NCBI GenBank assembly: GCA_964016885.1
Contig: OZ024742.1
Coordinates: 118,092,323 to 118,156,322 of the forward strand
Origin: Eledone cirrhosa
Taxonomy: Eukaryota > Mollusca > Cephalopoda > Octopoda > Eledonidae
Length of the DNA: 64,000 nucleotides
Direction: 5' to 3'
The position numbers were made by a program, and so were the translations under genes. Of the stretch, positions 10,291 through 23,238 are shown one piece after another (the first letter of the stretch is position 1; the number at the start of each line of letters is the position of its first letter). The notes under the pieces are model-generated. The model was not told where the DNA came from. It searched no databases and worked only from the letters and a program-made list of their open reading frames with translations.

Positions 10291-11440
10291 GAGGATTGGC
10301 GAATGTATGGTTACATAACCACCGGTGAATTACTCGTCTCCGGTGGTTTCGTCACTCCACGTGACTTTTGTGTGGCATTATCACGCTGTAGACGAATCCA
10401 AATAAACAAACAAACAAACAGGCAGAAAAAACCCCAAAAATGAATAAGCATAAGTTTCATTGTACTGTAGTGTTTGAATGTCTGACTTAATTTTTCCCTT
10501 CCCTTCTCTGTCCGTCCGTTTGTTTTTCTCTTCATTTTTATTTCCTTTACGTTTTTCGTTGTTGCTGTGCTGCTTTGATTTTTATTTTTATTTTTTTTAT
10601 TTTTGACCGGGTCATCAATTCAGTCTATTTATATATTTTGATGCCTTCCTCTTTTAGTGAGAATTCTACAATGTAGCAGGGGCTAGCGGGAGAGAATAGC
10701 GGCGGTAGTGATAATGAGGCAGTGGTGGTGGTGGTGGTGGTGGCGGTGCTGTGCTAGCAGCAACTAGCAGGAGGTAGTGGGAGAGAAGAGCGGCGTTAGC
10801 GATAATGAGGCAGTGGTGGTGGTGATGTGGTCGTACTACTGTAGTGATGGTGTTGAAGTTGGAGTAGAAATTTGAGTCGACTTGACCAGAGTTTTCATCG
10901 TGGTAGTGGTGGTGGTATTGGTGGTGAAATTATCTTTAGTGAAATTATCGTTAGTCGCGTATATGTGTTGACATATTGCCTTAATATTGGAATTAAACAT
11001 TTTGTTAAAACTAAAACTTGAGGCAATAATTATAGTAATTATTATTATTATGCTGAGATTGGTGGTGGTGGTGGTGAAATTGCCGTTATCTGGCTGTTGT
11101 GTTTAGTGTACACAGAGGGGTGATGGTGTAGGTGGTGTATCTAGTTTCTGATGTTGGTGAAATTGCTGTTATTTGGCTGTTCTATATAGTGTAGACAGAG
11201 GGGGTTTTCTTCCATTTATAACCATTTTCTTTTTTGAATATAAAATGTATAGTACAAAATTAAATATTTGAGCGATATAACAATATATTATGGATCCGAA
11301 TTTTTTAGGACTCAAGCCGAATGTTTTATGCAACATTTGTACTAAGAATTGTTATTTCACGATTGATTTAAATATGTTAAAAAATCAAAACTTACGGGAG
11401 CGATTTCTCGACCTTCTATCCACCATGTGTGTCTTCTTCC
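10291..11440. other. Non-coding stretch with TGG-rich tandem duplications
   Basis: No gene seen. Two internal duplications stand out: an ~85-bp unit (10676-10760 and 10762-10830, both containing GATAATGAGGCAGTGGTGG) and an ~80-bp unit (about 11075-11125 and 11156-11205, both containing GGTGAAATTG and a GTAGACAGAGG-like end). TGG/GGT runs separate them. Confidence 0.6.
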
Positions 11441-11443
11441 CTA

Positions 11444-11498
<55 letters not shown>
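11441..11498. repeat. (ATT)n microsatellite
   Basis: Nineteen or so uninterrupted ATT units. The same motif marks the LINE junctions at 2572, 3991 and 6766, but no LINE end is recognisable directly beside this tract. Confidence 0.9.
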
Positions 11499-11799
11499 GA
11501 AGGAGAAGCCACGCTTCTTATTGGCTCCAGTTTTTTTCAACAGTATACATCTATTTCAACCGTTCCTAACCTTTTATTCTTTATTACCTTTAAAGTTTTA
11601 AACTTGATAAGAGTTGCGAGGAAGTGATCCACTTAATACAGGGGGTTCCCTCGTAAATAATTCGACAACCCTTTATGGGGTCTCGTATTCTGTTGAATTT
11701 ATTTGAAAAATTTTTCGTTCAAACATGGATGCCACAAAAGAGAGAGAACGCTGTCAGACAACAGAGAGAGGAGGACTTTGTCAACATGTCAACAAGACA

Positions 11800-14640
11800 G
11801 CGTTTGAGCAAAGATGAATATGAAAGAAAATATTACGAAAGAAAAGAGAAACAATGTCCTTTTTAATGATAATAATAATAACAAGGACAAAGTTGAAGAG
11901 ATGTTTGGTAACCCACGGGAACGAAGGAGAGATGGTCTGTCTGATGAGAGAAATGTGGATGGCATGGAACACAATGTACGAGAGAAATAAAGGCAAGGTT
12001 ACAGGAGGACAACAGGAGTCTTATTTGTAACCTAAGGAAGGTTGACCAATGCAAGCTGAACCAAGAAACATATACGGTAAATGAAGTTCTGAAATACATC
12101 AAAACAAATAACATCACAGAAAGAAATGACCTGATAAAGTCAGCAAGCATTGTTATAGCAGAAAATATGGATGTAGTTGTCAAGGCGAAGAAAAACAATA
12201 AGGGAGCCAAAAAAAATAGCCATGGTGGAAAAGGAGAATACAGGCCATCTAGAAAGACATTTCTGTCTTAGTTCAAAAAGAGGAGAGAGAGCTTAGATAT
12301 GAAAACATACAAGACGCTAGAAGGAAAGTATGGCATTGAAAGAAAAGGCCAAAAAGTAAAAATGGAGGAACTCAAGCAACGTCTACAAAAAAAGCAAAGA
12401 TAGTAAGATACGAACAAAGAATAAAGCAATATCGGCAAAATAAACTATTTAGGGTAGACCAAAAGAGATTTTACCGAAAATTAAATGGAGTGTGTGACTA
12501 TACCGGATAATGTTGAAAGTTAAATGTTTTGGAGTGACATTTGGAGTAAAGAGATATGAAGGAAGCCAGAAAAAATATGAGCAACTCAATGTCTCCGAAA
12601 CTTGAGTTCAAGGCTAATGGATCAAAAGATTTAGCCAATGCCATGAACGAATAACAGAACAACTCAACACATTGCTAAATGCTGATCAAATGATATAGAA
12701 GTGGCTGACAAAGGGGAGGACAGGTTTGTGCTTAAAAACTAAAGGGAATGCGATAACATGCCTACCACTTATGTGGAAATTATTGATTGGAATAATCGCA
12801 GAATCGATCTACAGATAGTTTGAAGAAAATGGAGTTCTACCAGATGAGCAGAAAGGTTTCAAGCGTAAATGTAGAAGAAGTACAAAGGTCCAGCTTTTGA
12901 TAGATAAAACAAACTTAATGATATCAATAGGAGGAAAACTAACCTGACCTTAGCGTGGATCGATTACTGCAAAGCTATGACATGATTACGCACTCTTGGA
13001 TTATGGAATGTGTTAACTTATTTGGTATTATATCAAATGTTGAGCGATTCTTAAGGAAAAGTATGAAAGACTGAAAGACTGAACTGACAGCATATGAAAG
13101 AAATTTAGGAACAATAGAAATCAAGAGAGGTATATTCCAAGGGAACAGCCTGTCATCTCTCATGTGTGTACTGTGTATAATATCACTGACAATTATCTTG
13201 AGAAAAGCTAAGGCTGGGTATGAATTCAAAGGTCCCCAGAAAAACACCAACGACTTCAAGATTTATGGTAAGAATGATTCCCAGCTTAGTTCCCTTGTTG
13301 ATACGATGTATACTTTTAGTGCTGACATCAGATTGGAGTTTAGATTAAAAAAGTGCGATGTATTAATTTTGAACAAAGGCAAAATTAAAAGCATTGGCGT
13401 GGGGGAGGGGTGCTTCCACCAGGAAAGGTTATGAAGTAAATAGAAGAGGAAGGTTAAAAATACTTAGGGATATTGGAAGTTGATAAGATAATGCAGGAGG
13501 AAATGAAAGAAAAGTTTAAGGTGGAATACATGCAAAGACCGAGACTTATTCTCAAGTCGAAACTGAATGGAAAGAATAAGATGGAAACTATCAATACATG
13601 GGTAGTATCACTCCTTAGATACGGGGTGTGGGGGTGTTCACGTGGACAGCAGATGAGCTAAATAGTTTAGACGGAAAACGAAGAGAGATATTGACTAGAT
13701 ATGGGGTATTTCACCCAAAGAGCGACACAGACAGATTATATATACCAATAAAAGGAGGCGGAAGAAGACTTATGGGGTGCGAAGACAGCATTAGAACAGA
13801 AGAAACAATATGGCGTGGTACATGAAAGATTCAACAGAACCACTGTTGGTGGAAGTAAGAAGGTCGGGGATGTGCAAAATAGAAGATTGCAAAGAAAAAA
13901 TGCAGTACAAGCATTTGAAGATGGATGAAACTGAAAATAGATGGACAGAAAAAAGAATGTATAAACAATTCCAAAGAGATGTTGAAGATGGGACAGACAG
14001 AGAAAATAGGTGGGTAGGGATGACTAAAAGTGATCTAAAACCAGAAAGAGAATCCTTAATTTGTGCTGCTCAAGAACAAAGCGCCAAAAAACAACTTCAT
14101 AAAACAGAGTAGACCAAACAGCGGAAAGTGATAAGTGTAGAATTTGTGGCATGAATGGGGAAACTGTATGGCATATTACCAGTCAATGTACACCACTAAC
14201 TCAGAAAGAGTATAAGAGACATCACGAAAACATAACAGGGATAGTCCATTGGGCACTTTGTGGCAAATATGCACTTGACAGAGCAGAAAGTGGTATGAAC
14301 ATAACCCTGAGGGCGTTATCGAAACGATAATGCAAAGATCCTGTGGGATTGTGTGGTACAGTGTAACCATGATATTAAGCATAGCAGACCATGATATTGT
14401 AGTAACTGAGAAATAAAGCAATCTGGGCTCGATCATAGGAACAGTGAGTAAAGATCTTGAAAAATACATTAAACAAATAGGGATAGCAATACGGATGGAA
14501 GACTTAGAAAAAACAGCATTGCTTGGAACAGCTCGAATACTCCGGGTACTCGAAAAATAAGGGATGTTACCTCAGTCCACTGGTAGCGAACAGCTAACAC
14601 TGTATTATATATCAAGTGTTCGAAGCTGTGAGAAGAAACA
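11800..14640 (+). mobile_element. R4/Dong-like LINE, copy E, old and decayed
   Basis: Plus-strand relative of the minus-strand array. It can be followed from the N-terminal region (about 11890-12190) through the coiled-coil/KQYRQNK region (about 12400-12480), palm, thumb, zinc knuckle and the C-terminal ALLGTARIL box at 14518-14550. The 3' side ends in an AATAATAAC run (14638-14652), again TAA-like. A SINE follows immediately. Confidence 0.78.
11890..14560 (+). pseudogene. Reverse transcriptase polyprotein of LINE copy E, many stops and a deleted active site
   Basis: Recognisable pieces in order: EVLKYIKTNNITERNDLI (about 12085-12135), PDEQKGFKRKCRRS (about 12840-12890), IKRGIFQGNSLSS (about 13120-13160), TIILRKAKAGYE (about 13190-13225), FKIYGKNDSQLSSLVDTM (about 13256-13310), KYLGILEVDK (about 13458-13490), IPIKGGGRRLMG (about 13745-13780) and CRICGMNGETVWHITSQC (about 14137-14192). 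The stretch that should encode LLFMDD is missing between YEFKGP and NDFKIYGK, so the RT catalytic pair is deleted. Frameshifts fall near 13435, 13640 and 14110. Confidence 0.75.
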
Positions 14641-14651
14641 ATAATAACAAT

Positions 14652-14876
14652 AACGGCTTCTGGTTTAGACACAAGGCCAGCAACTTTGGGGGAAGGGAAA
14701 TTCGATTAAATAGACCCTAGTGCGTGACTGGTACTTTATTTTATAGACCCCCCCCCCAACCGTAAGATTGAAATGCAAAGCTAACCTCAGCAGGATTTGA
14801 ACGCAAAACGTAAAGCGCCGTAACTATGCTGCAACGCTTGGTGTTCGACGCTCTACCGATACTGCCAATTCACCGA
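14652..14876 (-). mobile_element. tRNA-headed SINE (cephalopod core type)
   Basis: Full-length minus-strand copy: tail GACACAAGGCCAGCAA first, core GGTACTTTATTTTATAGACC, then B-box complement GGATTTGAACG and A-box side CTCTACCGATACTGCCAAT. Confidence 0.8.
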
Positions 14877-14879
14877 TAT

Positions 14880-15420
14880 TGTCATTAATAATATATAGAA
14901 CTATTTCTCTTTACCTCTATTTCCGTGGCTTCATTAAGATATAGATATATAAAGTACATCTCTTTAACCTTCAAGATTGAATGTTTATGTCTTTTCCTTG
15001 GAATTCTTCTTTTAATACAAGAATAAAACAACTTTTGGATATTCCATTATCATATAAACTCGCCAAAAGAATGTTAAGAATTCTTCTTGGATGTGTGTAA
15101 ATGTGTGAAGGAGGAGAAGGAAGGTGGGGAGTCAGTCAGCAAAACGGAAGTAATGCTTTCATCCACATGTAAACGGGTGCAGAAATAGTATTGGGAAGGA
15201 ATGCTATAGTTTCTTTATACAAGTCTTTAATCGTATTATTAGCAAGAATTGAATCATTAGGTGCTCGTGGCGTCTTCCCTCTGTATTCTAAGATATACAG
15301 TAGGATCTCTTATACGTAACACAACTTTACACTGCCTGATTTTGTCATTAAGATAGCTACACCCGTGTAGCTTCCAGTGTGTATCCAATGTTAATAATTT
15401 TCCCAGAAAGAACAGCACAT
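14880..15420. other. AT-rich stretch with no recognisable gene
   Basis: No long frame, repeat family or RNA gene seen. It leads into the long (TA)n tract. Confidence 0.5.
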
Positions 15421-15423
15421 ATG

Positions 15424-16053
<630 letters not shown>

Positions 16054-16054
16054 A

Positions 16055-16405
16055 CGACAAATATGGATTCAAGCACTCGACGTTATGTTACTTCTTCAAA
16101 GCAAGAATGACGGACTATGATTAGAATGAGGAAAATGCGAAACTGTGATACCTATTTCAATGACAATCATGGTACTTGATTAATTAACCATTCTTGTGAT
16201 ATCAACAGACAATGACATTGAGTAAAAGGTTACGTTTCCAAGAATGGTTAAATAATCAAGTGACCATGATCGTCCTTGAAATATGTATCACGGCTTAATT
16301 AATAAACAACTCTTTAGCATCTACAGCTTCGGCTTATTCTCATTCTAATTATACTCCGTCATTTTTGCTTTGAAGAAGTTACATGACGTCGAGTACTTGA
16401 ATCGA
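16055..16405. repeat. Palindromic (foldback) element, ~135-bp arms
   Basis: The left arm (about 16065-16192) and right arm (about 16252-16400) are reverse complements with scattered mismatches; about 60 nt of loop lies between. Shared landmarks: GATTCAAGCACTCGACG at the left end against CGTCGAGTACTTGAATC at the right, and AACCATTCTTG against CAAGAATGGTT at the inner ends. The outer end has TTTGAAGAAG, a degenerate hammerhead-type CUGAAGA core. The left side touches (TA)n. Confidence 0.85.
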
Positions 16406-17880
16406 ATTGCAGAATTCCAGCTATGCCTACCGTATGTATTTAGCTCCGCCTGTTGAGCGCTTTTTGATACAATCCGATAAATTTGATGAAGTGAGGCATC
16501 GGCTAACTACTACACCCGGAAACTCCCTCTACTGCTTGGACCAAGTTTACTTATTGGATTTCCCTAACAGTTGACGGAAATGTAATTATAAACCAACTTT
16601 TGACCGCATTAATAAGAGAACAAAAAGCAACGATAACCTCTTACTTTCCCGCAACACCTTTTATTTCTCATTAAAACCTGGAAACGTAGTCCCCTGCTAA
16701 GTACAATCCTGCCTCATCTAACCAAGAACGACCGGAGAACTCTATCTGCACCCGGTATGAACTGAACTGACCAAAACACCCAAAGCACTGTGAATATAAC
16801 TGGACTCTATATTTCGTCACTTCTACCTTATTCGCAATCAAACATTTGTCACATATGTTTTCCTTTATTTTTTCTTTATAACTCCTTTTTCTTCTTTATA
16901 CTTTTTCTTACATTTTCCTACTTGATTGACTGGGATATCAACTATATGATTATTTAATTATTACGTTCTACAATTTAAATTCACCTGCTATTTTTCATGA
17001 TGCCAGTTTTTTTCTAGTCTGGCTTCATAGCAAATCAATAGGCTATCTATCCCATGGATACTTCATATAAAATTCAATTGTTAATCACTATCAACATTTA
17101 GTATCCAATTCTAAACTCAATTTCTATCACTATGATAGAATTTATATATATGTGTGTATGTGTGCCTTTGCGCGCGTGTGTGTGTATGAATATTTAAGAA
17201 TGCATCCGTTTTCAAGACGAGGAGTTATCTTACTTTTATTTTTTAGTTAGGATTAGCTTCAGGCTCTATCCACCCACTCCTAAGACCATAACATATAGAT
17301 GCTTTAACAACGCATAATTTCTGAGTTTTAGTATGTGTGTATTTTACCTTACTGTTACTTTACCATGTGTTTATGCTAACACACACATATTTGACTTTGA
17401 AAATTTTTTACTAAATGTTTCGTATCACGTGTATATTCTACCATGTGAATATTAAAACATAATTGTATCTTATCATGTAACTATTTAAACATATGGGAAT
17501 ATAATAAACTTGGCACATAGATTACTGAATCACGCTACATATTTTACGGTATTTAGTTAGGTATCTTACTGTTTTTATTCCAATTGTTGCCGACTTCGAC
17601 ATTGAATTCTATATTTAGAAATCGTTTAAAGTCATTACAGTTATATATGTGATTCGGTGATATATTGATTCGGTCGACTCTGTTTAATCAGCTGTATATA
17701 GTACTTAATGATTATTTTGCCTCGGAGTATGTTTACAGGAGCTCTTACGAAGTGAACATAACAGTTTATTCATATATTGTTATATAGTATCATTATCTTG
17801 AATATATTGAAGTATAAAAAATGTACTTTCATGTGATCAGATATTTTACAAATAGTACACTGGTTTTATTTGTTTTTTGA
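16406..17880. other. No recognisable gene
   Basis: AT-rich sequence with a short TGTG/CGCG microsatellite near 17140-17190. I see no coherent coding region or known repeat. Confidence 0.5.
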
Positions 17881-17929
17881 ATAATTTGAAATATATATAT
17901 GGATGGATGCTTATCTTCCAGTGAAAGAT

Positions 17930-18058
17930 TAGTGAGAGAGAGAAAGACAGAGAGAGAAAGAGAGAGAATGATGGATAGATTGATGGATTTCTTCCAGACA
18001 AGAAGGAGTGAGAGAGAGAATGATAGAGAGGAATTGAAAAAGAAAAAAATCTAGAGGA
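17930..18058. repeat. GA-rich low-complexity block
   Basis: AGAGAG runs with interruptions; no coding signal. Confidence 0.75.
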
Positions 18059-18184
18059 AAAATGGCGATTAGTGGTGTGGAGAGGGGAGACTGGTATGTC
18101 GAGGCAACTGCTTGTCTTCAACAAAAGGACCTTTCTAGGCACAAACCCGTGGTCATTTGTAATCATAGGAGCATCTCAATATTT

Positions 18185-18312
<128 letters not shown>

Positions 18313-18313
18313 T

Positions 18314-18424
18314 AGAAATGGCTTCTACAAGAATAGAACTGTTTCATTCGAAGGAAATCATCACGGCTTTCCTGATGATTTCCTTCGAATGAAATAGTTC
18401 TAGTCCTGTAGAAGCCATTTCTAT
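18314..18424. repeat. Short palindromic element with CTGATGA at its centre
   Basis: Left arm AGAAATGGCTTCTACAAG... and right arm ...GTAGAAGCCATTTCT pair over about 50 bp around a 9-nt spacer near 18365-18373. The inner edge of the right arm reads CTGATGATTTCC. A single-arm relative lies at 55268-55320, followed like this one by ATGTATTGAGTA and GTTACNNNCGATTGAACCC. Confidence 0.85.
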
Positions 18425-18500
18425 ATTAAATATCTATACACTGCTATGTATTGAGTACTTTACTTACTGTGGTTACCCCCGATTGAACCCGGGATACACA
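18425..18500 (+). repeat. Flank shared with the repeat at 55320-55400
   Basis: The stretch with TATTGAGTACTTTACTTACTG and GATTGAACCCGGGATACACA matches 55340-55398 closely. GATTGAACCC resembles a tRNA B box. Confidence 0.7.
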
Positions 18501-18539
18501 CACACACAAATATGTATATATCATCGCGATGTTGGTATA

Positions 18540-18715
18540 TTGTTGTTGTTCAACCCCAGGTCATTCCAAATTCGGTAGACCTATAGTAAAGTACAACCCA
18601 GCCTTGATTATCTCGTCTTATATTGTACCGAGAACTATGTACTGAGAACTATATTATTCAACGTGTCATTTAAAAAAACTGTGGAACGTGATATACTGCT
18701 ATTTCTAGTAGGTCA
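18540..18715 (+). repeat. Interspersed repeat preceding the 29-bp array
   Basis: Similar text recurs at about 31360-31510 (GATNATCTCGTCT, then ATTTAAA... and CTATTTCNAGNAGGTCAA). The last bases of the repeat (AGGTCAATCCC) run directly into the first 29-bp unit. Confidence 0.6.
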
Positions 18716-19292
18716 ATCCCTTACGTTATTTCGATATTTGTTCAATCCCTTACGTTATTTCGGTATTTGTTCAATCCCTTACGTTATTTCGATATTTGTT
18801 CAATCCCTTACGTTATTTCGGTATTTGTTCAATCCCTTACGTTATTTCGGTATTTGTTCAATCCCTTACGTTATTTCGGTATTTGTTCAATCCCTTACGT
18901 TATTTCGATATTTGTTCAATCCCTTACGTTATTTCGGTATTTGTTCAATCCTTTACGTTATTCCGGTATTTGTTCAATCCCGTACGTTATTTCGATATTT
19001 GTTCAATCCCTTACGTTATTTCGGTATTTGTTCAATCCCTTACGTTATTTCGGTATTTGTTCAATCCCGTACGTTATTTCGATATTTGTTCAATCCCTTA
19101 CGTTATTTCGGTATTTGTTCAATCCCGTACGTTATTTCGATATTTGTTCAATCCCTTACGTTATTTCGGTATTTGTTCAATCCCTTACGTTATTTCGGTA
19201 TTTGTTCAATCCCTTACGTTATTTCGGTATTTGTTCAATCCCTTACGTTATTTCGGTATTTGTTCAATCCCTTACGTTATTTCGGTATTTGT
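18712..19292 (+). repeat. 29-bp minisatellite, 20 units
   Basis: Twenty tandem units of TCAATCCCTTACG + TTATTTCGGTATTTGT. Variant sites: G/A in TTTCGGTA or TTTCGATA, and T/G in CCCTTACG or CCCGTACG. The order by the first site is A G A G G G A G G A G G A G A G G G G G; the CCCG form (units 10, 13, 15) occurs only with A. Because 29 is not a multiple of 3 and the unit lacks stops in any forward frame, all three frames stay open and encode the same 29-residue repeat. No spacers, so not CRISPR. Confidence 0.97.
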
Positions 19293-19431
19293 AATCGTAT
19301 TTCGTTTGTCATTGAATTAAATTTCTCCCGAAGTGAAATTCATCGTCGTTTTGCAATGTAAGGCACAACTGGTTAAATATACAGTATTTGCTATGCAATG
19401 ACCTGCAGAGATACTGCGATAAAATATTGGT

Positions 19432-19662
19432 TTCTGATTTAGGCACAAGGCCAATATTTTGGGAGGAAGGGAAAGTTAATTAAATCGACCCAAGTGCATT
19501 ACTAGTACTTTATTTTATCGACCACCCCCCTCCCCCAGCCTCCGTAAGGATGAAAGGCAAAGCTAACCTCGGCGGTACTTGAACTCAGAACGTAAAGGAC
19601 CTTCATTATATGCCACGCCACAGGGTGTCTGATGCTATAGCGATACTACCAATCCCCCGCCC
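19432..19662 (-). mobile_element. tRNA-headed SINE
   Basis: Minus-strand copy with GGCACAAGGCC, TACTTTATTTTATCGACC, GGATGAAAGGCAAAGCTAAC and ACTTGAACTCAGAACG. Confidence 0.82.
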
Positions 19663-19682
19663 TTACAATAATCGCTTCGTAT

Positions 19683-19885
19683 ATAGGCACAAGGAGAGCA
19701 ATTTAGGGGGAGGGGAAAGTCGATTAAATAGACCCAGTGCGTGACTGGTACTTTATTTTATCGACCCCGTAAGGATGAAAGGCAAAGTTAACCTCGGCCG
19801 GATTTAAACTCAGATCATAAAGGGCCGTAACTCTATGCTGCAAAGCATGGTGTCCGACGCTCTACCGATACTACCACTCCCCTGA
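19683..19885 (-). mobile_element. tRNA-headed SINE
   Basis: A second minus-strand copy next to the previous one, with GTACTTTATTTTATCGACCC and GGCAAAGTTAACCTCGGC. Confidence 0.82.
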
Positions 19886-20114
19886 CATGCTTCTATGTTT
19901 TTACGATAAAATATATTCATGAAAAATCTGAAATATAAATTATACCTTTATTAAGAAATATGAATACAATTTTAACCTAGTTGTTCATCTCTCCGTGAAG
20001 AGAAAACATGTTATCGATCTGATCGACTTTTGTGTAGTTGGAGCTCTGATCAGGGAAAGAATAGCTTCCATGTGGATATTAGTAGTTTATAGCTAATTAT
20101 AGTACATATAAACT

Positions 20115-20240
20115 AGGACTTGGGATACGTGCTATGCTTACGATCGTAAGGTCGTGTGTTCGATTACCACACCGAGTAGCTGCTGTGTCCTTGAGCAAGT
20201 CCTTTTATTCCGCGTTGCTCTAATCTTCATTATAATCCCA
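20115..20240 (+). mobile_element. SINE of a second tRNA-head type (partial)
   Basis: Plus-strand head with CGTGTGTTCGATTACCAC (B-box like) followed by TGTCCTTGAGCAAGTCCTTT. The same linker occurs at 30955-30985 and, inverted, at 30160-30195. Confidence 0.65.
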
Positions 20241-20269
20241 TTTACATCTAAAATCTCAGATTAAAGTGA

Positions 20270-20420
20270 TCTCAGTACTTGACTAGTACTTATTTTATCA
20301 ACTGGAATAAATGAAAGGCAAAATTGACCACGGGGATATTTGAGATCCAGATATAAAGGGCTAACTAAATACTCCAAAGTACACTATGTTCGATACTCTA
20401 ACGATTCTGCCAAGTCATTG
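20270..20420 (-). mobile_element. Diverged core-type SINE
   Basis: Minus-strand remnant: TACTTGACTAGTACTT, AAATGAAAGGCAAAATTGACC and CTCTAACGATTCTGCCAA. Confidence 0.65.
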
Positions 20421-21200
20421 TCTGTAGAATTCTGACTTAATTATACTGAGAACTTTGAGACTGGAAGGCATATATTTACGAAATCTACTATTCTCCAAAA
20501 CTTGCTGTACCAAAGAAACTTAAATATTGAATTTTTAATAAAGCTTAACAAATTTTCAGTGGATGAACAAAATATCAACGACAGTTATATTACAGAAAGT
20601 AGGGAATCGAAAATAAATACTTCAATAAATTTACTGTCAGTTTACTGGCAAATCAGCTGCCTTGTCAGCGGCCTTACATTCAAAATAGGTTTTGTTCAGT
20701 GTATTGCTCGTTGACGTAGGATTGATTGCATACATGTTTACACTTTAAAGCCAACCCCAAACACTTAACTGATGGAAAAGCATCTATGGCGATCAGCTAG
20801 ACTTGTCTTGGAAAGGGATGGGAATACTGGATAATTTAATCATATGTTAATCATATTAAAAGACAGAATGGTCACAGTTTTTGATTGATATCTCGGATTA
20901 AAACAACAGATTTCACATGAAAAATAATAGAAATGTGAAAATGCGGCGGAACTGGGATCTACGCATTTCTAGTGCATTGTTGTAATGGCTATCACATCAC
21001 TTGATTACAAAATAGAATTGAATTTTGAGATCTCTTAAAATCCGAGTACATGTACACTTCATGACTTATCTCTGTTATAGTTTGACTTAGATTAGACCGC
21101 AGAATCTTTTCTTTACTATATAACAACTTAAAAGATGACCCTAAGTTACTCAGATTGATGTAAAAGAATATTTTCAGTTTACCCTGTAAATAAAGAATGT
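20421..21200. other. No recognisable gene
   Basis: AT-rich. A 70-codon open frame at 20502-20714 resembles nothing I know and has no supporting context. Confidence 0.45.
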
Positions 21201-21204
21201 TCTA

Positions 21205-21465
21205 TTATAAAAGATGCAAGTGTCTTTTATGGTTATGGAAACGGAAAAGGATGGGAAAGGCAAGGGCACTAGGGTCACAGAAGAATGAGGGGGAAAGGGG
21301 ATGGGTGATGTGCTCTCGGTCTACGGCGCGGTAGTGTTGGGGCTGCGCCCCGCGGACAATGACCAGCGACACCCGATGCAAGAGCCACCCCACCCTGTAA
21401 GTTGGACTATTAAATATTATAGTGATCGTTGCAACACACCAATTAAGGGTTTCGCGTCCCACCAG
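21205..21465. repeat. GC-richer island, possible SINE relative of 44220-44410
   Basis: The stretch ACAATGACCAGCGACACCC... resembles GAGAATGGCCAGCGATACCC at 44256-44275, with similar following order (GCAAGAGCCACCCC against GCAGCTACTCC). It stands out from AT-rich surroundings. Function unknown. Confidence 0.4.
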
Positions 21466-21884
21466 TCGTTATATATATTTTAAAAGTTCTTTATGCTTCC
21501 ATACGCTTTGTATTAGCGTGTTTCTTTTTGTTTTTAGAAATATAAACATATAATTTCTTTCGTTTTGCCTTTATGTGTAAGCAGCTTGATAACAATTAAG
21601 ATTGGCATTTAATAATTCGTTTTAAGCTGACTGGGCATATTGAAGGAGTTATCTTTAGAAGTGTGTCTTCATTTGAATCATGAAACGTGCATTCATTATT
21701 CAAAGAAATCTATCAAGAGAAATCTTCTAATGTGGTTTCGTTGCTTCTTTAATAAGTTAACATTATATATATATATTATTGTCTATGTATGCATATACAA
21801 ATGTTTGATGTGAATGCATCCTAATATGTACGCATGCATATAGTTGCGAGTTTGAAGAAGTATGGGTTCAATATTATACGCAGT

Positions 21885-22085
21885 GGATTGGCGCGATTTG
21901 AAGAATGTCGGATAAAATGCCACTGCTAAACTTATTTTGGCATTTTACATTCTGTGTTCAAATCCAACGTAAGTCAACTTTGTCTTTCACCTTTCCGGGG
22001 GGTCGATAATATAAAGTACCTGTCAAATACAGGGGTTCATTTATTAAACTTCTCCTTTCCCCAAATGTGCTGCCATTGCACTTAT
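21885..22085 (+). mobile_element. Diverged tRNA-headed SINE
   Basis: Plus-strand core: GTGTTCAAATCCAACG, TTTCACCTTTCCGGGG, GTCGATAATATAAAGTACC, ending CTGCCATTGCAC. Confidence 0.65.
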
Positions 22086-22314
22086 ATTAGAAATCAATAT
22101 TTACATATACAAGTTTGTGCATACATGTCAATTTTTATATGTAAACATTTATTTGTTTATGATGCGTGTGTTTGTGTATTAGAATATATTAATCTCTGTG
22201 TTGGTAATATGTATACAATGACGCAATGGGTGGTAGTTACGTATGCCTATTGTAACTGAATGTTCATGACTGTATGTATATTTTTAGAGTACAGTCAATG
22301 GTTCATGTGACTCA

Positions 22315-22712
22315 CACACACACCCTCACACTCTCTCTCCTCCACCTCTCTCCCCTCTCTCTCCTCCACCTCTCCCCCCTCTCTCTCCTCCACCTCTCTT
22401 CTCCACCTCACTCCTCTCTCCTCCTGTACATCTCTCTCACCCTCCACCTCTCTCTTCTCCACCTCTCTCCTCCACCTCACTCCTCTCTCTCCTCCACCTC
22501 TCCACCTCTCTCTCCTCATTCTCCACCTCTCTCCTCCACCCCTCTCTCCTCTATCTCCTCTACCTCTCCACCTCCCTCCCCTCTCTCTCCACCTCTCTCC
22601 TCCACGTCTCTCCCCTCTCTCTCCTCCACATCTCCTCCTCTCTCCCCACCTCTCCCTCCCCTCCCTTCCACGTCTCTCCGCCTCCTCCTCTCTCCTCTCT
22701 CTCTCTCATATG
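22315..22712. repeat. CT-rich minisatellite
   Basis: Imperfect repeats of CTCTCTCCTCCAC over about 400 bp. ORFs here (leucine/serine/histidine-rich or arginine/glutamate-rich) are translated low-complexity sequence. Confidence 0.9.
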
Positions 22713-22967
22713 TGGTGATCCGATGACACTGTCGTTACAGTGTCAGGATCTGTTGCAATATTTGCTCCAGCTCTCCATGTATTGTTCACTACCCGTCAAG
22801 CTCAACTCTATCTTGCGTTCTTCCATATTCGATAAATAAGGAATCAACACAGTTCAGGTGCAGGCCTCATCCACCAGAAGCTGGAAGTCCGGCTGGTGAA
22901 GGGTATAGGACTTATAAAGGGGCCTGTGGCATCACGCGATTATACGGTCAAATAAATTCATTAATTG

Positions 22968-23090
22968 TTTCTACTTTTGGCACAAGGCCATCAATTAACC
23001 AGTACATTACTGGTACTTTATTTTATCGACAAAGTAAGGATGATAGGCAAAGTTAACCTCGGCGGGATTTGAACTCAGATCATATTCATT
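22968..23090 (-). mobile_element. Partial SINE at the outer end of a large palindrome
   Basis: Minus-strand SINE tail and core: TTGGCACAAGGCCATCAA, GGTACTTTATTTTATCGAC, GGCGGGATTTGAACTCAG. Its mirror partner is at 23735-23850. Confidence 0.85.
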
Positions 23091-23147
23091 ACTGAATGCA
23101 TTTTACATGATGGTAGTAAACCATAGTCGATTGCAAGTGTCGGTCAT

Positions 23148-23238
<91 letters not shown>

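Noticed and set aside
18371..18400. CTGATGA...GAATGAAA in the 18.3-kb palindrome as a full hammerhead
   Set aside because: Stem II is at most three pairs and the relative at 55.3 kb has GAGAC in place of GAAA; kept only as a core-like motif.
18712..19292. CRISPR-like array of 29-bp direct repeats
   Set aside because: Repeats are contiguous with no spacers, and the context is eukaryotic.
22274..22726. 150-codon Leu/Ser/His-rich ORF
   Set aside because: CT-rich minisatellite; equally long frame on the opposite strand.
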